64,000 nucleotides of DNA from Roseovarius sp. W115. GTDB taxonomy: Bacteria > Pseudomonadota > Alphaproteobacteria > Rhodobacterales > Rhodobacteraceae. The notes beneath the pieces are model-generated. The model searched no databases, was not told where the DNA came from, and saw only the letters and a program-made list of their open reading frames with translations. The translations under genes and the position numbers were made by a program. The stretch lies in the NCBI RefSeq assembly GCF_032842945.2, contig NZ_CP146606.1, positions 3,352,501-3,416,500 on the forward strand, in the 5' to 3' direction. This document shows, one piece after another, positions 37,045-45,898 of the stretch. The first letter of the stretch is position 1. Each line of letters starts with the position of its first letter.

Positions 37045-38349
37045 TCACCGCCCGATCACGATATCCGCCTGCAATCCACCCAGGGCCTTGCTTTGCCCAA
37101 GCCTCAGGGTTCCGCCATGGGCGCGTGCGATGTCCATGGCAATCGACAAACCGAGCCCGACACCGGTCCCAAGGTTCTGATTGCGCGCCTCGACCAGCCG
37201 GGCGAAGGGTTTGAGCGCCTCTTCGCGCCGGTCTTCGGGGATGCCGGGGCCATTATCCTCAATCCGGATGCGCAGGGCGCGATCTGTGATCTGAACTGAA
37301 ACTTCAGCTTTCTTGCCGTAACGTACTGCGTTGCCGACGAGGTTCTCCACCGCCCTTCGGATGCCGCCGGGGCGCAATGGCACATCACCTTCCCCTTCTG
37401 ATTGCGTCAATGTGACGTCCTTGCCTTCTCTCTGGAACCCGCCAACCACATCCAGAACCAACGCATGTGGATCAACTGGTTCCGGCTCACCCTCTTGCGC
37501 GCCCTGGGCGAAATCGAGGAATTCCGTGATCAGCCGTTCCATGTCTTTTACATCGCGTTCCAGCGGAGCGCGATTGGCCTCATCCATCATACTGAGCGCC
37601 AGCTTCAGCCGGGTAATGGGTGTGCGCAGATCGTGGCTGACACCCGAGAGCATCATCGTGCGCTGCTCAATCTGCCTCTCAATGCGCGCGCGCATGTCCA
37701 GAAACGCATGCCCCGCTGCGCGCACCTCGACAGACCCCGCCGGGCGATATTCGACATGCCGCCCTCGGCCAAAGGCCTCTGACGCGGAGGCCAGCCGCGT
37801 GATGGGACGCAGTTGATTGCGCAGGTAAAAATAGGCGATGACCGTCATGATGCCCGAAAACACCACCATATTGACCAAAAGCTGATGCGGATTGGAGGCT
37901 GACACCCGCCGACGGTCAAAGGTCAGGCGGAACGCATCTGTGCCGTTCTGGAAATAGAGATGCACTTCCTTTTCATTCGGCAATTCAATCGCTTTGACCG
38001 ATGGCAGCAATTGGGTGAATTCCCGGATCACAAACGCCCCGGTGAAGTCGTACCAGCGTCGGGTGTTCTGGAGCGGCAGTTCGGCCATGGCTACATCCTC
38101 TACCATGACCTGAAGCGTTGCTGCCACGCCACTTTGTGCAATCTCTTCTGCGGTTTCACCACTATTGAGCAGCACACGCACTTCGCGGCTTGCGGTGCGC
38201 GTCATCTGATTGGTCACACCCTCAAAATGGCGCTGGATGAAAATAACAGAGACCACAAGCATCAGTGTGATCACCGGCAAAAGCAGGATAAGAAAGGCCC
38301 GGCCATACAAGCTGCGGGGCATATAGCGTTTGAGCCAGCGGAACGACAT
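37045..38349 (-). CDS. EnvZ-like sensor histidine kinase
   Basis: This 434-residue membrane kinase has an N-terminal transmembrane helix (about 17-38), a periplasmic domain, and a second helix (about 158-178). A HAMP linker contains NQLRPITRLASASEAFGRGR. The dimerisation domain holds the H box SGVSHDLRTPITRLK. The ATPase domain shows NLVGNAVRYG, DNGPGIP and GVGLGLSIAMDIARAHGG. This layout fits the EnvZ/OmpR osmosensor group. The cognate response regulator is not adjacent within the window, since the MBL gene lies upstream in the opposite orientation. Confidence 0.88.
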   Translation of the reverse strand: MSFRWLKRYMPRSLYGRAFLILLLPVITLMLVVSVIFIQRHFEGVTNQMTRTASREVRVLLNSGETAEEIAQSGVAATLQVMVEDVAMAELPLQNTRRWYDFTGAFVIREFTQLLPSVKAIELPNEKEVHLYFQNGTDAFRLTFDRRRVSASNPHQLLVNMVVFSGIMTVIAYFYLRNQLRPITRLASASEAFGRGRHVEYRPAGSVEVRAAGHAFLDMRARIERQIEQRTMMLSGVSHDLRTPITRLKLALSMMDEANRAPLERDVKDMERLITEFLDFAQGAQEGEPEPVDPHALVLDVVGGFQREGKDVTLTQSEGEGDVPLRPGGIRRAVENLVGNAVRYGKKAEVSVQITDRALRIRIEDNGPGIPEDRREEALKPFARLVEARNQNLGTGVGLGLSIAMDIARAHGGTLRLGQSKALGGLQADIVIGR

Positions 38350-38395
38350 GCGCTAAACGTAGCGGCAGGCAGAGCAGACGGAAAGAGCGATCAGC

Positions 38396-39298
38396 ATGGA
38401 TGAGTTTGATCCCACACCGGGTGTGGTCGCAGATTTGGGGGATGGCATCCGTCGTATTCTTGCACCCAACCCGTCACCTATGACCTTTCGGGGAACGAAC
38501 ACCTATCTTGTCGGCGCAACCGATGTGGCGGTGATAGACCCCGGACCTGCGGATGAAAACCATCTATCGGCCATTCTCACGGCCCTTGCTCCGGATCAGC
38601 GTATCACGCATATCTTTGTCACCCATAGCCACCTTGATCATTCTCCCCTGTCCCCGGTCCTGGCACGCGAAACCGGGGCCAAAGTTCACGCGTTTGGGCC
38701 GTCCCGCGCCGGGCGCAGTGCCGTCATGCAAGGCCTTGCCGCCGCCGGGTTGACGGATGCCGGTGAAGGCGTGGATCCTGATTTCGCGCCCGATGTTGTG
38801 TTGGAGGATGGTGCGCAAATGGAGGGCCCTGACTGGAGCCTGACCGCTCTCTGGACGCCGGGGCATCTGGGCAACCACCTGTGCTTTGCCATGGGCGACG
38901 TGATCTTCAGCGGAGATCTCGTCATGGGCTGGGCCAGCTCTCTGGTCGCGCCGCCCGATGGGGACCTGACCGATTTTATGGCTTCCTGCCGCAGGTTAAG
39001 ACAAATGAACGCCCGCGTTCTGCATGCCGGTCACGGTGCCCCGATCACCGACCCTGCCGCGCGGATCGACTGGCTCATCGCCCACCGAAATGAGCGGGAA
39101 GCGGCGATCCTGACAGCACTGAGCACAGCCCCCGCCACCGCAGAAGCGCTCACACGACAAATTTACACCGACACGCCCCAAGCCCTTCTGCCCGCTGCCG
39201 AACGCAACGTGCTGGCGCATCTTATTGACCTGCATGGCAAAAACACCGTGCACCCGGTGGGCGAGCTGACGCGCGATGCCATCTTCGCCCTGACCTGA
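38396..39298 (+). CDS. Metallo-beta-lactamase-fold hydrolase
   Basis: This 300-residue protein has the metal-binding motif THSHLDH, then LWTPGHLGNHLCF, FSGDLVMGW and LHAGHGAPI, the four usual ligand sites of the fold. A C-terminal winged-helix-like part (residues about 220-300) resembles the BLACT_WH domain. Related proteins hydrolyse thioesters or similar bonds; the substrate is unknown. It begins 46 bases from the divergent kinase gene. Confidence 0.88.
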   Translation: MDEFDPTPGVVADLGDGIRRILAPNPSPMTFRGTNTYLVGATDVAVIDPGPADENHLSAILTALAPDQRITHIFVTHSHLDHSPLSPVLARETGAKVHAFGPSRAGRSAVMQGLAAAGLTDAGEGVDPDFAPDVVLEDGAQMEGPDWSLTALWTPGHLGNHLCFAMGDVIFSGDLVMGWASSLVAPPDGDLTDFMASCRRLRQMNARVLHAGHGAPITDPAARIDWLIAHRNEREAAILTALSTAPATAEALTRQIYTDTPQALLPAAERNVLAHLIDLHGKNTVHPVGELTRDAIFALT

Positions 39299-39380
39299 GG
39301 TCGTTACGGGCGCGCAGAGAAAAATTTGTCACAATCCCTCTGGACGCGCAGAATCCAGATTGCTATATCCCGCTCGTTGG

Positions 39381-39455
39381 TCCGGCGTAGCTCAGCGGTA
39401 GAGCAGTTGACTGTTAATCAATTGGTCGTAGGTTCGATCCCTACCGCCGGAGCCA
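39381..39455 (+). tRNA. tRNA-Asn (GTT)
   Basis: This is a 75-base cloverleaf with encoded CCA. The acceptor strands are TCCGGCG and CGCCGGA, with G as discriminator. The anticodon GTT sits in CTGTTAA, with stem TTGA/TCAA. The T arm reads GGTTCGATCC. An AT-rich patch follows directly, with a tandem GGGGTAACA repeat (39520-39540), a position often used by integrating elements. Confidence 0.96.
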
Positions 39456-39544
39456 AAATTCTCAATAATATTAATATTTTATCTACCGCTACAATTTTTA
39501 GCCCATGCATATCTTGCCCGGGGTAACATTTGGGGTAACACAAA

Positions 39545-40126
39545 ATGAAACTCACAATCGAAAACGTAATCGAAGAACGTCTGCTTCTAAAACAGGGAAA
39601 ATATGTGCAGACTTGTGCGCATATTGAAAAGATCCTTTGGATGGTTTTGCTGCAAATTAGCGGACTAAGAGTTGAAGACTTAGACGAGTTGCACGAACTC
39701 ATGCAGCACCGCAAATCCACCGCTAAGCTACGGAGCAGGTTGAAAAAGCTTTCTAGCGATGTTGATGACGCCGCGTTGAGCGAACTCAGCTCTATTTTGG
39801 AACAGATCGATGACGAAATCGACTCAAGACATATGGCTGTGCATGGCGCTTGGCAGCAAAATGCAGATGGCAAGATTCACTGCGAGTACTATAAAAATCT
39901 CGGCACTGCAAAAAACCCAAATTGGCAAATCTATGCAGACCCCATTTCCGAAGAAGAAATTGACTATGCATTGCAAACAGTCGACGACTTGTTAAAGCGC
40001 AGCTGGGAAGTATGCAAATCGGTCGACGCAGTGAACAAAAAAGAGACCCTAGGGATCAGCAGGACAAATAGTAAACTGCCGAAACAATCGGTCCGGCCAG
40101 CGACAAGAAGTACGAACATAGCATAA
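39545..40126 (+). CDS. Hypothetical protein with an RX4H (HEPN-like) motif
   Basis: This 193-residue, mostly helical protein is of no family I can name. Near the middle, residues 95-100 read RHMAVH, matching the RX4-6H pattern of HEPN ribonucleases, in the context EIDSRHMAVHGAW. An N-terminal helical bundle (residues 10-90) precedes it. Many HEPN proteins are toxins or defence nucleases. The gene lies directly behind tRNA-Asn in an AT-rich patch and overlaps the end of a converging small membrane-protein gene by 71 bases. The HEPN assignment rests on one short motif, so it is tentative. Confidence 0.55.
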   Translation: MKLTIENVIEERLLLKQGKYVQTCAHIEKILWMVLLQISGLRVEDLDELHELMQHRKSTAKLRSRLKKLSSDVDDAALSELSSILEQIDDEIDSRHMAVHGAWQQNADGKIHCEYYKNLGTAKNPNWQIYADPISEEEIDYALQTVDDLLKRSWEVCKSVDAVNKKETLGISRTNSKLPKQSVRPATRSTNIA

Positions 40127-40379
40127 GGCGCCCGTTTTGCTGCATCAGTGCTGCGTTTTCCTTAATGTCTTGATCGTGAAAACCGCCCACCTGCTCTAGA
40201 ACTTCAGCGAACATTCTATCTTTGGAAATATCTTCGCGCCAATTCTTGAACTCTCCGCCGGGCGTACCGAACAAGACCGGACGCGCTGACCACCCAGCGA
40301 ACCCAGCGGCAAGCAACAGAAATGCAGCGCAGATCAGAAGTGCTTCTTTATTGGAAGTGCTGTCAGCCAGTCCTACCAA
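40056..40379 (-). CDS. Small membrane protein with a soluble central loop
   Basis: The frame from a TTG at 40379 gives 107 residues with two hydrophobic segments: LLICAAFLLLAAGFAGW and LMLCSYFLSLAGPIVSAVYYL. Between them is a charged loop (FKNWREDISKDRMFAEVLEQ). The open frame extends upstream without a standard start to about 40433, adding STQPNISQGC plus another hydrophobic segment LFAAAAILVGLA. The true start may therefore be a rare CTG at 40433 or be hidden by a sequence error. The layout recalls two-helix effector proteins of defence systems, but no family can be claimed. It overlaps the 3' end of the HEPN-like gene. Confidence 0.5.
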   Translation of the reverse strand: MVGLADSTSNKEALLICAAFLLLAAGFAGWSARPVLFGTPGGEFKNWREDISKDRMFAEVLEQVGGFHDQDIKENAALMQQNGRLMLCSYFLSLAGPIVSAVYYLSC

Positions 40380-40706
40380 GATTGCAGCCGCCGCAAACAG
40401 GCATCCTTGACTTATGTTAGGCTGAGTTGACAGGTCTTGTTTACAGTCCGCATAGCAGATTTAATAACATCTCCCAAAGTACTGAATATACGCATTAAAC
40501 ATTCCCTCTTGGTCAGCAAAATTACCAATCAGCACTCGGCAATTCCATGCGACTACCCCTTCCGATCGAAGAAAAGATAACCTTCGGTTGGTCGACTTTA
40601 GGCATAGTTTGTTCCCGTTACCCAAAAACGTGAACGTCCGATTTCGCCGAAATACTTGATCCCTCGGGATGAACCCGCAACACTGCATCAGCAACCGGGG
40701 GTACTT
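40380..40706. other. Gap before the binding-protein gene
   Basis: The first 55 bases may be coding on the minus strand (see the small membrane protein). The rest shows no supported gene. A 115-residue open frame on the minus strand (40461-40808) overlaps the start of the binding-protein gene and is not convincing. It probably carries the promoters of both neighbours. Confidence 0.4.
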
Positions 40707-42209
40707 ATGACAAAGTCTACACACTGGCTCGTAATCGTGGGGTCTTTGACCATCATTGGCCTGCTGCCGATCCCTGCCACGTCGGGAGAGGTTTTGCGCA
40801 TGGCGCATGATGTTGGCTCCGGGGGGTTGTCCAACCTTGATCCCATCGACAAGGGCCGTGTGCTTCAGATCACAGAAAAAACCATGAATCGGCTCATCAG
40901 ACCCAATGCTGAGGGGCGGCCTTCACCTGATCTTGCCAAATCCTGGTCGACCAACGAGGACGGTACGGTCTGGACTTTAAACTTAAGGAATGATGTTCGC
41001 TTTCATGACGGGACTACTTTTGATGCCGATGATGTTGTCTATTCGCTCAATCGCATACTTGATCCCCAGCGTGACAGCCCGGCCCGATCCGTCATTGAGA
41101 TGGTTAAGTCAGTGCATGCAAAAGACAAGACCACGGTAAAGCTTACCCTGCATGCCACCTTTGCCGATTTGCCGTTGCAGTTGATGGATGCGCGTCTGCG
41201 TATGATCCCCGAAGGGTCAGATGATACAATCGCCAAAACCGGGATCGGCACAGGCCCCTTCAAAATCTCGAAATTTGACGCAGACGGCATCACGGTTCTG
41301 GAGGCAAATGAAGACTATTGGGAAGGCGCTCCCAAGCTTAACCGCATAGAACTTATTGGTATTCCAGACTCCAATACCCGACTGCAGGCGTTTCTGGCCG
41401 GTCAACTCGACATGGAACGCGGGGTCAAGCCGCTGATGCGGCGGGCGCTTCTGCGGTCCGATCGCTATGTGGTGCAGGATATTCCAACTGGCAACTGGTC
41501 AGGTCTGGTCTTTCGGACCGATGTGGCCCCGTTTGACGATGTACGCGTCCGCCGCGCTTTGCGGCTCGTTGTCGATCGCGAAGAAATGCTGAAACTGGCC
41601 CTTGATGGTGGCGGCATAATCAGCTGTGACACCCCGGTGGCGCCAAATGATCAATATCGCGGTGAGCAAAACTGCCCTCAAGACATTGAACAAGCCAAGG
41701 CGCTTTTGGCTGAAGCTGGTTACCCCGATGGGCTCACAATAAAGCTACATGTCGCGCCCATTGATGGGATATGGTCGTCTATGGCGGTGGTGTTTCAACA
41801 GCAGGCCGCCAAAGCCGGTATAAAGGTGAAAATTGTCAACGCGGCCGCTGATGGCTATTGGTCTGAGGTTTGGATGAAGAAAGACATGTTCGCTACCAGC
41901 TGGGGTGAACGTCCGGCTCATCAGGCCCTGAGTGAGGCGTTTTCGTCCGAGGCCAAATGGAACGAAAGTTACCTGAGTGATCACAACTTTGACTTCGCCC
42001 TCGAACGCGCGCAGGCTGAACTTGATTTCTACGACCGCAAGCAGGCCTACATTGAAGTTCAGGATTACCTTGCTCAAATCTCGGGCACTTTGATCCCTTT
42101 CCACCGCAGCCAGCTTGTGGCGCTGTCCCCCCGCGTGAAAAATGTGCCCGCGGTCAAAAGCGACCGAATTATGTGGCATGAAGTGGATGTGGTGGATGAG
42201 GGATCTTAA
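40707..42209 (+). CDS. ABC transporter substrate-binding protein, family 5 (peptide/opine type)
   Basis: This 500-residue protein has an N-terminal signal peptide (hydrophobic LVIVGSLTIIGLLPIPA). It shows the family-5 solute-binding features: an early NLDPIDKGRVLQITEKTMNR, the domain signature WTLNLRNDVRFHDGTTFDAD and the later TGIGTGPFKISKFDADGIT. Such proteins deliver peptides, nickel or other solutes to an ABC importer. No permease or ATPase genes are adjacent, so this is an orphan binding protein. The ATG at 40707 is chosen because it directly precedes the signal peptide. Confidence 0.9.
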   Translation: MTKSTHWLVIVGSLTIIGLLPIPATSGEVLRMAHDVGSGGLSNLDPIDKGRVLQITEKTMNRLIRPNAEGRPSPDLAKSWSTNEDGTVWTLNLRNDVRFHDGTTFDADDVVYSLNRILDPQRDSPARSVIEMVKSVHAKDKTTVKLTLHATFADLPLQLMDARLRMIPEGSDDTIAKTGIGTGPFKISKFDADGITVLEANEDYWEGAPKLNRIELIGIPDSNTRLQAFLAGQLDMERGVKPLMRRALLRSDRYVVQDIPTGNWSGLVFRTDVAPFDDVRVRRALRLVVDREEMLKLALDGGGIISCDTPVAPNDQYRGEQNCPQDIEQAKALLAEAGYPDGLTIKLHVAPIDGIWSSMAVVFQQQAAKAGIKVKIVNAAADGYWSEVWMKKDMFATSWGERPAHQALSEAFSSEAKWNESYLSDHNFDFALERAQAELDFYDRKQAYIEVQDYLAQISGTLIPFHRSQLVALSPRVKNVPAVKSDRIMWHEVDVVDEGS

Positions 42210-42545
42210 GGAAACCACATACCGTATCTTATTGGCATTGAACTAAATATACGTCCTCTTGCTCAAAAGCATCAGATCAAAAGCAATATGCTGATCTGCC
42301 AAATTTCAGCCAAACTTGGCGTTTACTTTCCTTAAACGCGCACGGTTTGCTCCAATGAACACAGCGCTTTTGTATGCTTGTTCTTGGTTGGCTCCGCGCA
42401 AGGAAACAACCAAATTCAGCCGTAAATGGTCAAAGATAAACTGACAGCCAAAGACGAAAGAGGAACGCGATCCAGACAAAACATCCCGCCTGACAGAAGA
42501 AAGCTGTCGCGCCCGGAGTATTTGGCTCGCGTAAAGATATCCACG
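42210..42545. other. Gene-free stretch upstream of the Hint protein
   Basis: No supported gene is seen. A longer frame reading into the Hint-domain gene from 42426 begins with a basic, non-conserved extension and is not favoured. A short dyad (CAGATC/GATCTG, about 42271-42297) is the only structure noticed. The stretch probably holds the gene's promoter. Confidence 0.4.
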
Positions 42546-43684
42546 ATGCCCGACATCAACGGAACCGGCAATGCTGACAATATCGACGTCACTGACGACG
42601 ATGGCACGCTGAACGGCACCCCCCAAGGTACGCCGATTGATGATATCACTGCGCGGGGTGGTGATGACACGATCTCCGTGACAGACAGCACTATCGCCAA
42701 TGATGTTCGCGGCAACGCCGGGTCTGATGATATCACAATATCAGGCAGCACTGTGTCCGGTCAGGTGAATAACGGGCGCAATGCCGACACGGTGAGCATT
42801 GAAGGTTCCGATGTTGGCAATGTCCGGCTTGGCAATGGCAATGATACGCTTGACTTTATCAGCACCACAGTCACCGGTGACATACGCGGCGGCGGTGGAA
42901 CAGATACGCTTAACCTACCCGTTGGAACGGTTGTAACCGATGCCACATTTGGCACCTTTACCGTTACAACGGGCGGCAGCTATAGCCTGTCAAACGGCAC
43001 CTTTACATTGCCGTCCGGGATCACGAACAGCTACAGGACTTTTGAGAACGGGACCGGTTTGCATGTTTCACAAGGGATACCTTGATTGAGACGGCAAAAG
43101 GACCGATTGCAATTCAAAAGCTAGCTCCAGGTGATGTTGTTCTCACATCAGGCGTTGGACCCAAGAAAATCCGTTGGATAGGTAGTCACGCCATTGGTTG
43201 CGCTGAATTGAGCGCGGAGCCAAAGCTGCGTCCGGTGCGTATCACCGCAGGGGCCCTGGGTCATGGGCTTCCCAAAAGAGACCTCCTTGTGTCGCGGCAG
43301 CACCGCATGCTCGTTCGTTCAAAAGTCGCCGCGCGTATGTTTGGAAATTCAGAAGTATTGCTGTCGGCCATAAGGTTGACAGACATGCCCGGAATTTACC
43401 TCGACGGCTCCGTTGAGAGCGTTGAGTATTTCCACCTTCTGTTTGATCGACATGAGGTCATCTTTGCTGAAGGCGCGCCGACTGAGAGCCTGTTCACAGG
43501 CCCGGAAGCGCTCAAATCTCTTGGTTCCGAGGCGAGAAACGAAATCTTGTCCATTCTGCCTGAAGTGGCGGACTTGAAGTACGCGCCTCAACCTGCCCGG
43601 TTCATTCCTCCAAGACACCGGCAAACACGGCTTGTCGAACGCCACATACGAAACGGGAAACCTCTTGTGCGTGCAGCGGGTTAA
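42546..43684 (+). pseudogene. Repeat protein with C-terminal Hint domain, frame disrupted
   Basis: The N-terminal part starts MPDINGTGNADNIDVTDDDG and has repetitive Gly/Asp/Asn-rich stretches (GGDDTISVTDSTI, GNGNDTLDFIST), like secreted calcium-binding repeat proteins. The C-terminal part is a Hint domain of the Hint_2 type, with LIETAKGPIAIQKLAPGDVV, KKIRWIGSH and VSRQHRMLV. The two parts are in different frames, split at 43058-43060 where three T occur. One extra T gives ENGTGFACFTRDTLIET, matching the usual Cys-Phe-Thr start of Hint_2 domains, and a continuous 379-residue protein. A real mutation is possible, but a sequence error is likelier. Confidence 0.78.
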
Positions 43685-43735
43685 TTTTCTTCGGAGAAAA
43701 AGAGGAGTTGCAGCACCTTTTGAATGCGTCCCTCC

Positions 43736-44401
43736 TCAGTAATTCCCAGCCACATATTTCGCAATCGCCGCCCCGCGGGAGTTCACTTCAAGCTTCTGAT
43801 AGATCGCTTTGAGGTAGTATTTCACCGTATTCTCGCTCAGCCCCAGCCGTGCGGAAATCTGGAAATTCGTCAGTCCATCGCCCAAAAGTCCGAGGATCTC
43901 ATGCTCGCGCCGCGACAGGGTATCCGCTGCCTCGGACGTCAGCTTACGCAAGATATCCGTAGGCACAATTGAATGACCCTCAATCAGCTTGCCCAAAATG
44001 CGTGGCAGGCTGGTGAGCACCTGCCCCATCATGCACACTGAATTGGCCCCGGACTTGATCGCTGTGCGGATAAACGCGAATTCACTGTCTTCAGCCACCA
44101 CGACAACCATCACCTCAGGATGATCTTTGCGCACCATATCAAGCACATGGGTCAAATCGCCATCCGCCAGACGCACGCCTAAGATCAGAATTGTCTTACC
44201 CCTGGTCCTCGACAACAACGCCTTGAGACTGGCTTTGTCGGTTGCGTATTCACCAAGCTCCACCTCGGCAATCTGCGCCACAAGAGATCCGATTCCCTGA
44301 CACACAATCAATTGCCTGTCCGCCACAATCACATGCGGAAGGTCATCTGTCGGAATGGGAGGGTTTTGAGCCAATGCCATCATATCCCGGGCAATTTTCA
44401 T
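43736..44401 (-). CDS. LuxR-family regulator with degenerate receiver
   Basis: The 221-residue protein has a receiver-like N-terminal domain and a LuxR/NarL helix-turn-helix at about 155-221 ([20 protein letters not shown], then [24 protein letters not shown] text). In the receiver, the phospho-acceptor Asp position in TILILGVRL is a Gly (residue 75), so phosphorylation there is not expected. It may be controlled by protein level or ligand instead. It is divergent from the serine-cycle gene sga, with a GGGTAG-N7-CTACCC dyad in between. It is the best candidate for binding that site. Confidence 0.85.
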   Translation of the reverse strand: MKIARDMMALAQNPPIPTDDLPHVIVADRQLIVCQGIGSLVAQIAEVELGEYATDKASLKALLSRTRGKTILILGVRLADGDLTHVLDMVRKDHPEVMVVVVAEDSEFAFIRTAIKSGANSVCMMGQVLTSLPRILGKLIEGHSIVPTDILRKLTSEAADTLSRREHEILGLLGDGLTNFQISARLGLSENTVKYYLKAIYQKLEVNSRGAAIAKYVAGNY

Positions 44402-44550
44402 ACCGAATCTCTCTTTCGACTATAGCCATCTGCCCAGTTTCAGATGGTATGCTTTACGACACTAGAGCATCAGAACCCGATGAAATCAAAAGAAAATTCC
44501 GCATACAAAAGTATGCCGACCGGGATTTCGCGGCTTTTTCTCACCCTTGC

Positions 44551-44569
44551 GGGTAGGAATTACCTACCC
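44551..44569. promoter_or_regulatory. Candidate operator GGGTAG-N7-CTACCC upstream of sga
   Basis: GGGTAG (44551-44556) and CTACCC (44564-44569) form a perfect dyad with a 7-base spacer. The centre is about 112 bases before the sga ATG. The same half-sites and spacer recur at 47304-47322 upstream of mtkA. Confidence 0.65.
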
Positions 44570-44671
44570 TTTGGGCAGTTTCGGGGGCTTTGACGAAAAA
44601 ACCCTCTTTTCAGACGAAAATTGCATGTTAGCTCCGTCGATCAACGAGACAGATTATGGAGCGCGACGACA

Positions 44672-45883
44672 ATGAACGGATTTCAGCACCTTTACATTCC
44701 TGGGCCCACCAATGTGCCTGAGCCTGTCCGTCAGGCGATGAACCTGCCCATGGAAGACATGCGCGCTCCGGACTTCCCGGATTTTGTCCAAGGTCTGCTG
44801 ATTGATCTCAAAAAGGCCTACCGCATGGAGACAGGTCGGATTTTCGTGTTTCCATCATCCGGCACCGGTGCTTGGGAATCCGCCATTCAGAATACGCTTC
44901 AGAAGGGTGACAAGGTTCTGATGTCGCGGTTTGGTCAGTTTTCTCTTCTCTGGGTCGATATGGCCGAGCGCCTGGGCCTTGATGTCGAAGTGATCGACGT
45001 CGAATGGGGCAAAGGTGTGCCGGTCGAAGACTACGCGACGCGTCTTGCTGCTGACAAAGAGCACAAGATCAAAGCCGTGTTTGCGACGCAAAACGAAACC
45101 GCCACAGGCGTGACGTCAGACATAGAAGGCGTGCGCAAGGCGCTTGATGCCGCTGACCACCCAGCGATGCTATTTGTTGATGGCGTTAGCTCCATCGCCT
45201 CAATTGAATTTGAGATGGACAAATGGGGCGTGGACCTCGCCGTCTCCGGCTCTCAGAAAGGCTTCATGCTGCCTGCAGGTCTTGGCATTCTTGGCGCCTC
45301 GAAAAAAGCGCTTGCTGCCAACAAGGCGCTTGAAAATGCCGGTATGGCGCGCTGCTATTTCAGCTTTGAAGATATGATCAAGCTGAACGATACCGGTTAT
45401 TTCCCTTACACCCCTGCGACCCAGCTGCTGCGCGGTCTGCGCTGTTCACTCGACATGATGCTGGAAACCGGCATGGAAAGCATCTGGGCGCGCCACAAGC
45501 GCTTGGCAGAAGGCGTTCGTGCCGCTGTCGACGCTTGGGATGGATGTGAATTGGTGGCACGCGGTCCCGACTGGCACTCGGATACCGTTTCGGCGATTTA
45601 CGCCCCTGAAGGTGTGGATGCACGCGACGTGATTTCGACCGCCTATTATAAATACCAGACCTCGCTGGGCACCGGTCTCAACAAACTGATGGGCAAAGCC
45701 TTCCGCATTGGGCATTTGGGGTCTCTCAACCCGGTCATGCTGTGCGGTGCGATTTCAGCGGCGGAAATGGCATTGGTTGACGCCGGTGCGAAAATTGAGC
45801 CAGGGTCCGGTGTGGCCGCGGCACAGGCCGAGTTCCGTGCAACCACACCCAATGTGAACGCGCCGGTCGTGAAAGCGGCCTGA
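44672..45883 (+). CDS. sga: Serine-glyoxylate aminotransferase (serine cycle)
   Basis: This PLP enzyme of 403 residues converts serine and glyoxylate to hydroxypyruvate and glycine in the serine cycle for C1 assimilation. The family start HLYIPGPTNVPEPVRQAM and the cofactor lysine K196 in VSGSQKGFMLPAGLG are clear. The next gene is a hydroxypyruvate-type reductase and malate thiokinase genes follow, which supports this role. An aspartate-glyoxylate aminotransferase (BhcA) of the hydroxyaspartate cycle is the main alternative, but no other bhc genes are present. The ATG at 44672 follows GGAG by ten bases; an upstream frame from 44621 is less likely. Confidence 0.85.
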   Translation: MNGFQHLYIPGPTNVPEPVRQAMNLPMEDMRAPDFPDFVQGLLIDLKKAYRMETGRIFVFPSSGTGAWESAIQNTLQKGDKVLMSRFGQFSLLWVDMAERLGLDVEVIDVEWGKGVPVEDYATRLAADKEHKIKAVFATQNETATGVTSDIEGVRKALDAADHPAMLFVDGVSSIASIEFEMDKWGVDLAVSGSQKGFMLPAGLGILGASKKALAANKALENAGMARCYFSFEDMIKLNDTGYFPYTPATQLLRGLRCSLDMMLETGMESIWARHKRLAEGVRAAVDAWDGCELVARGPDWHSDTVSAIYAPEGVDARDVISTAYYKYQTSLGTGLNKLMGKAFRIGHLGSLNPVMLCGAISAAEMALVDAGAKIEPGSGVAAAQAEFRATTPNVNAPVVKAA

Positions 45884-45898
45884 AGGACAGGAAGATAA

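Noticed and set aside
39381..40706. A direct repeat of the tRNA-Asn 3' end as an attachment site
   Set aside because: I looked for a second copy of the tRNA 3' end downstream and saw none; an attachment site is therefore not claimed.
40461..40808. 115-codon minus-strand frame before the binding-protein gene
   Set aside because: It overlaps the start and signal peptide of a well-supported gene on the other strand and has no protein features.
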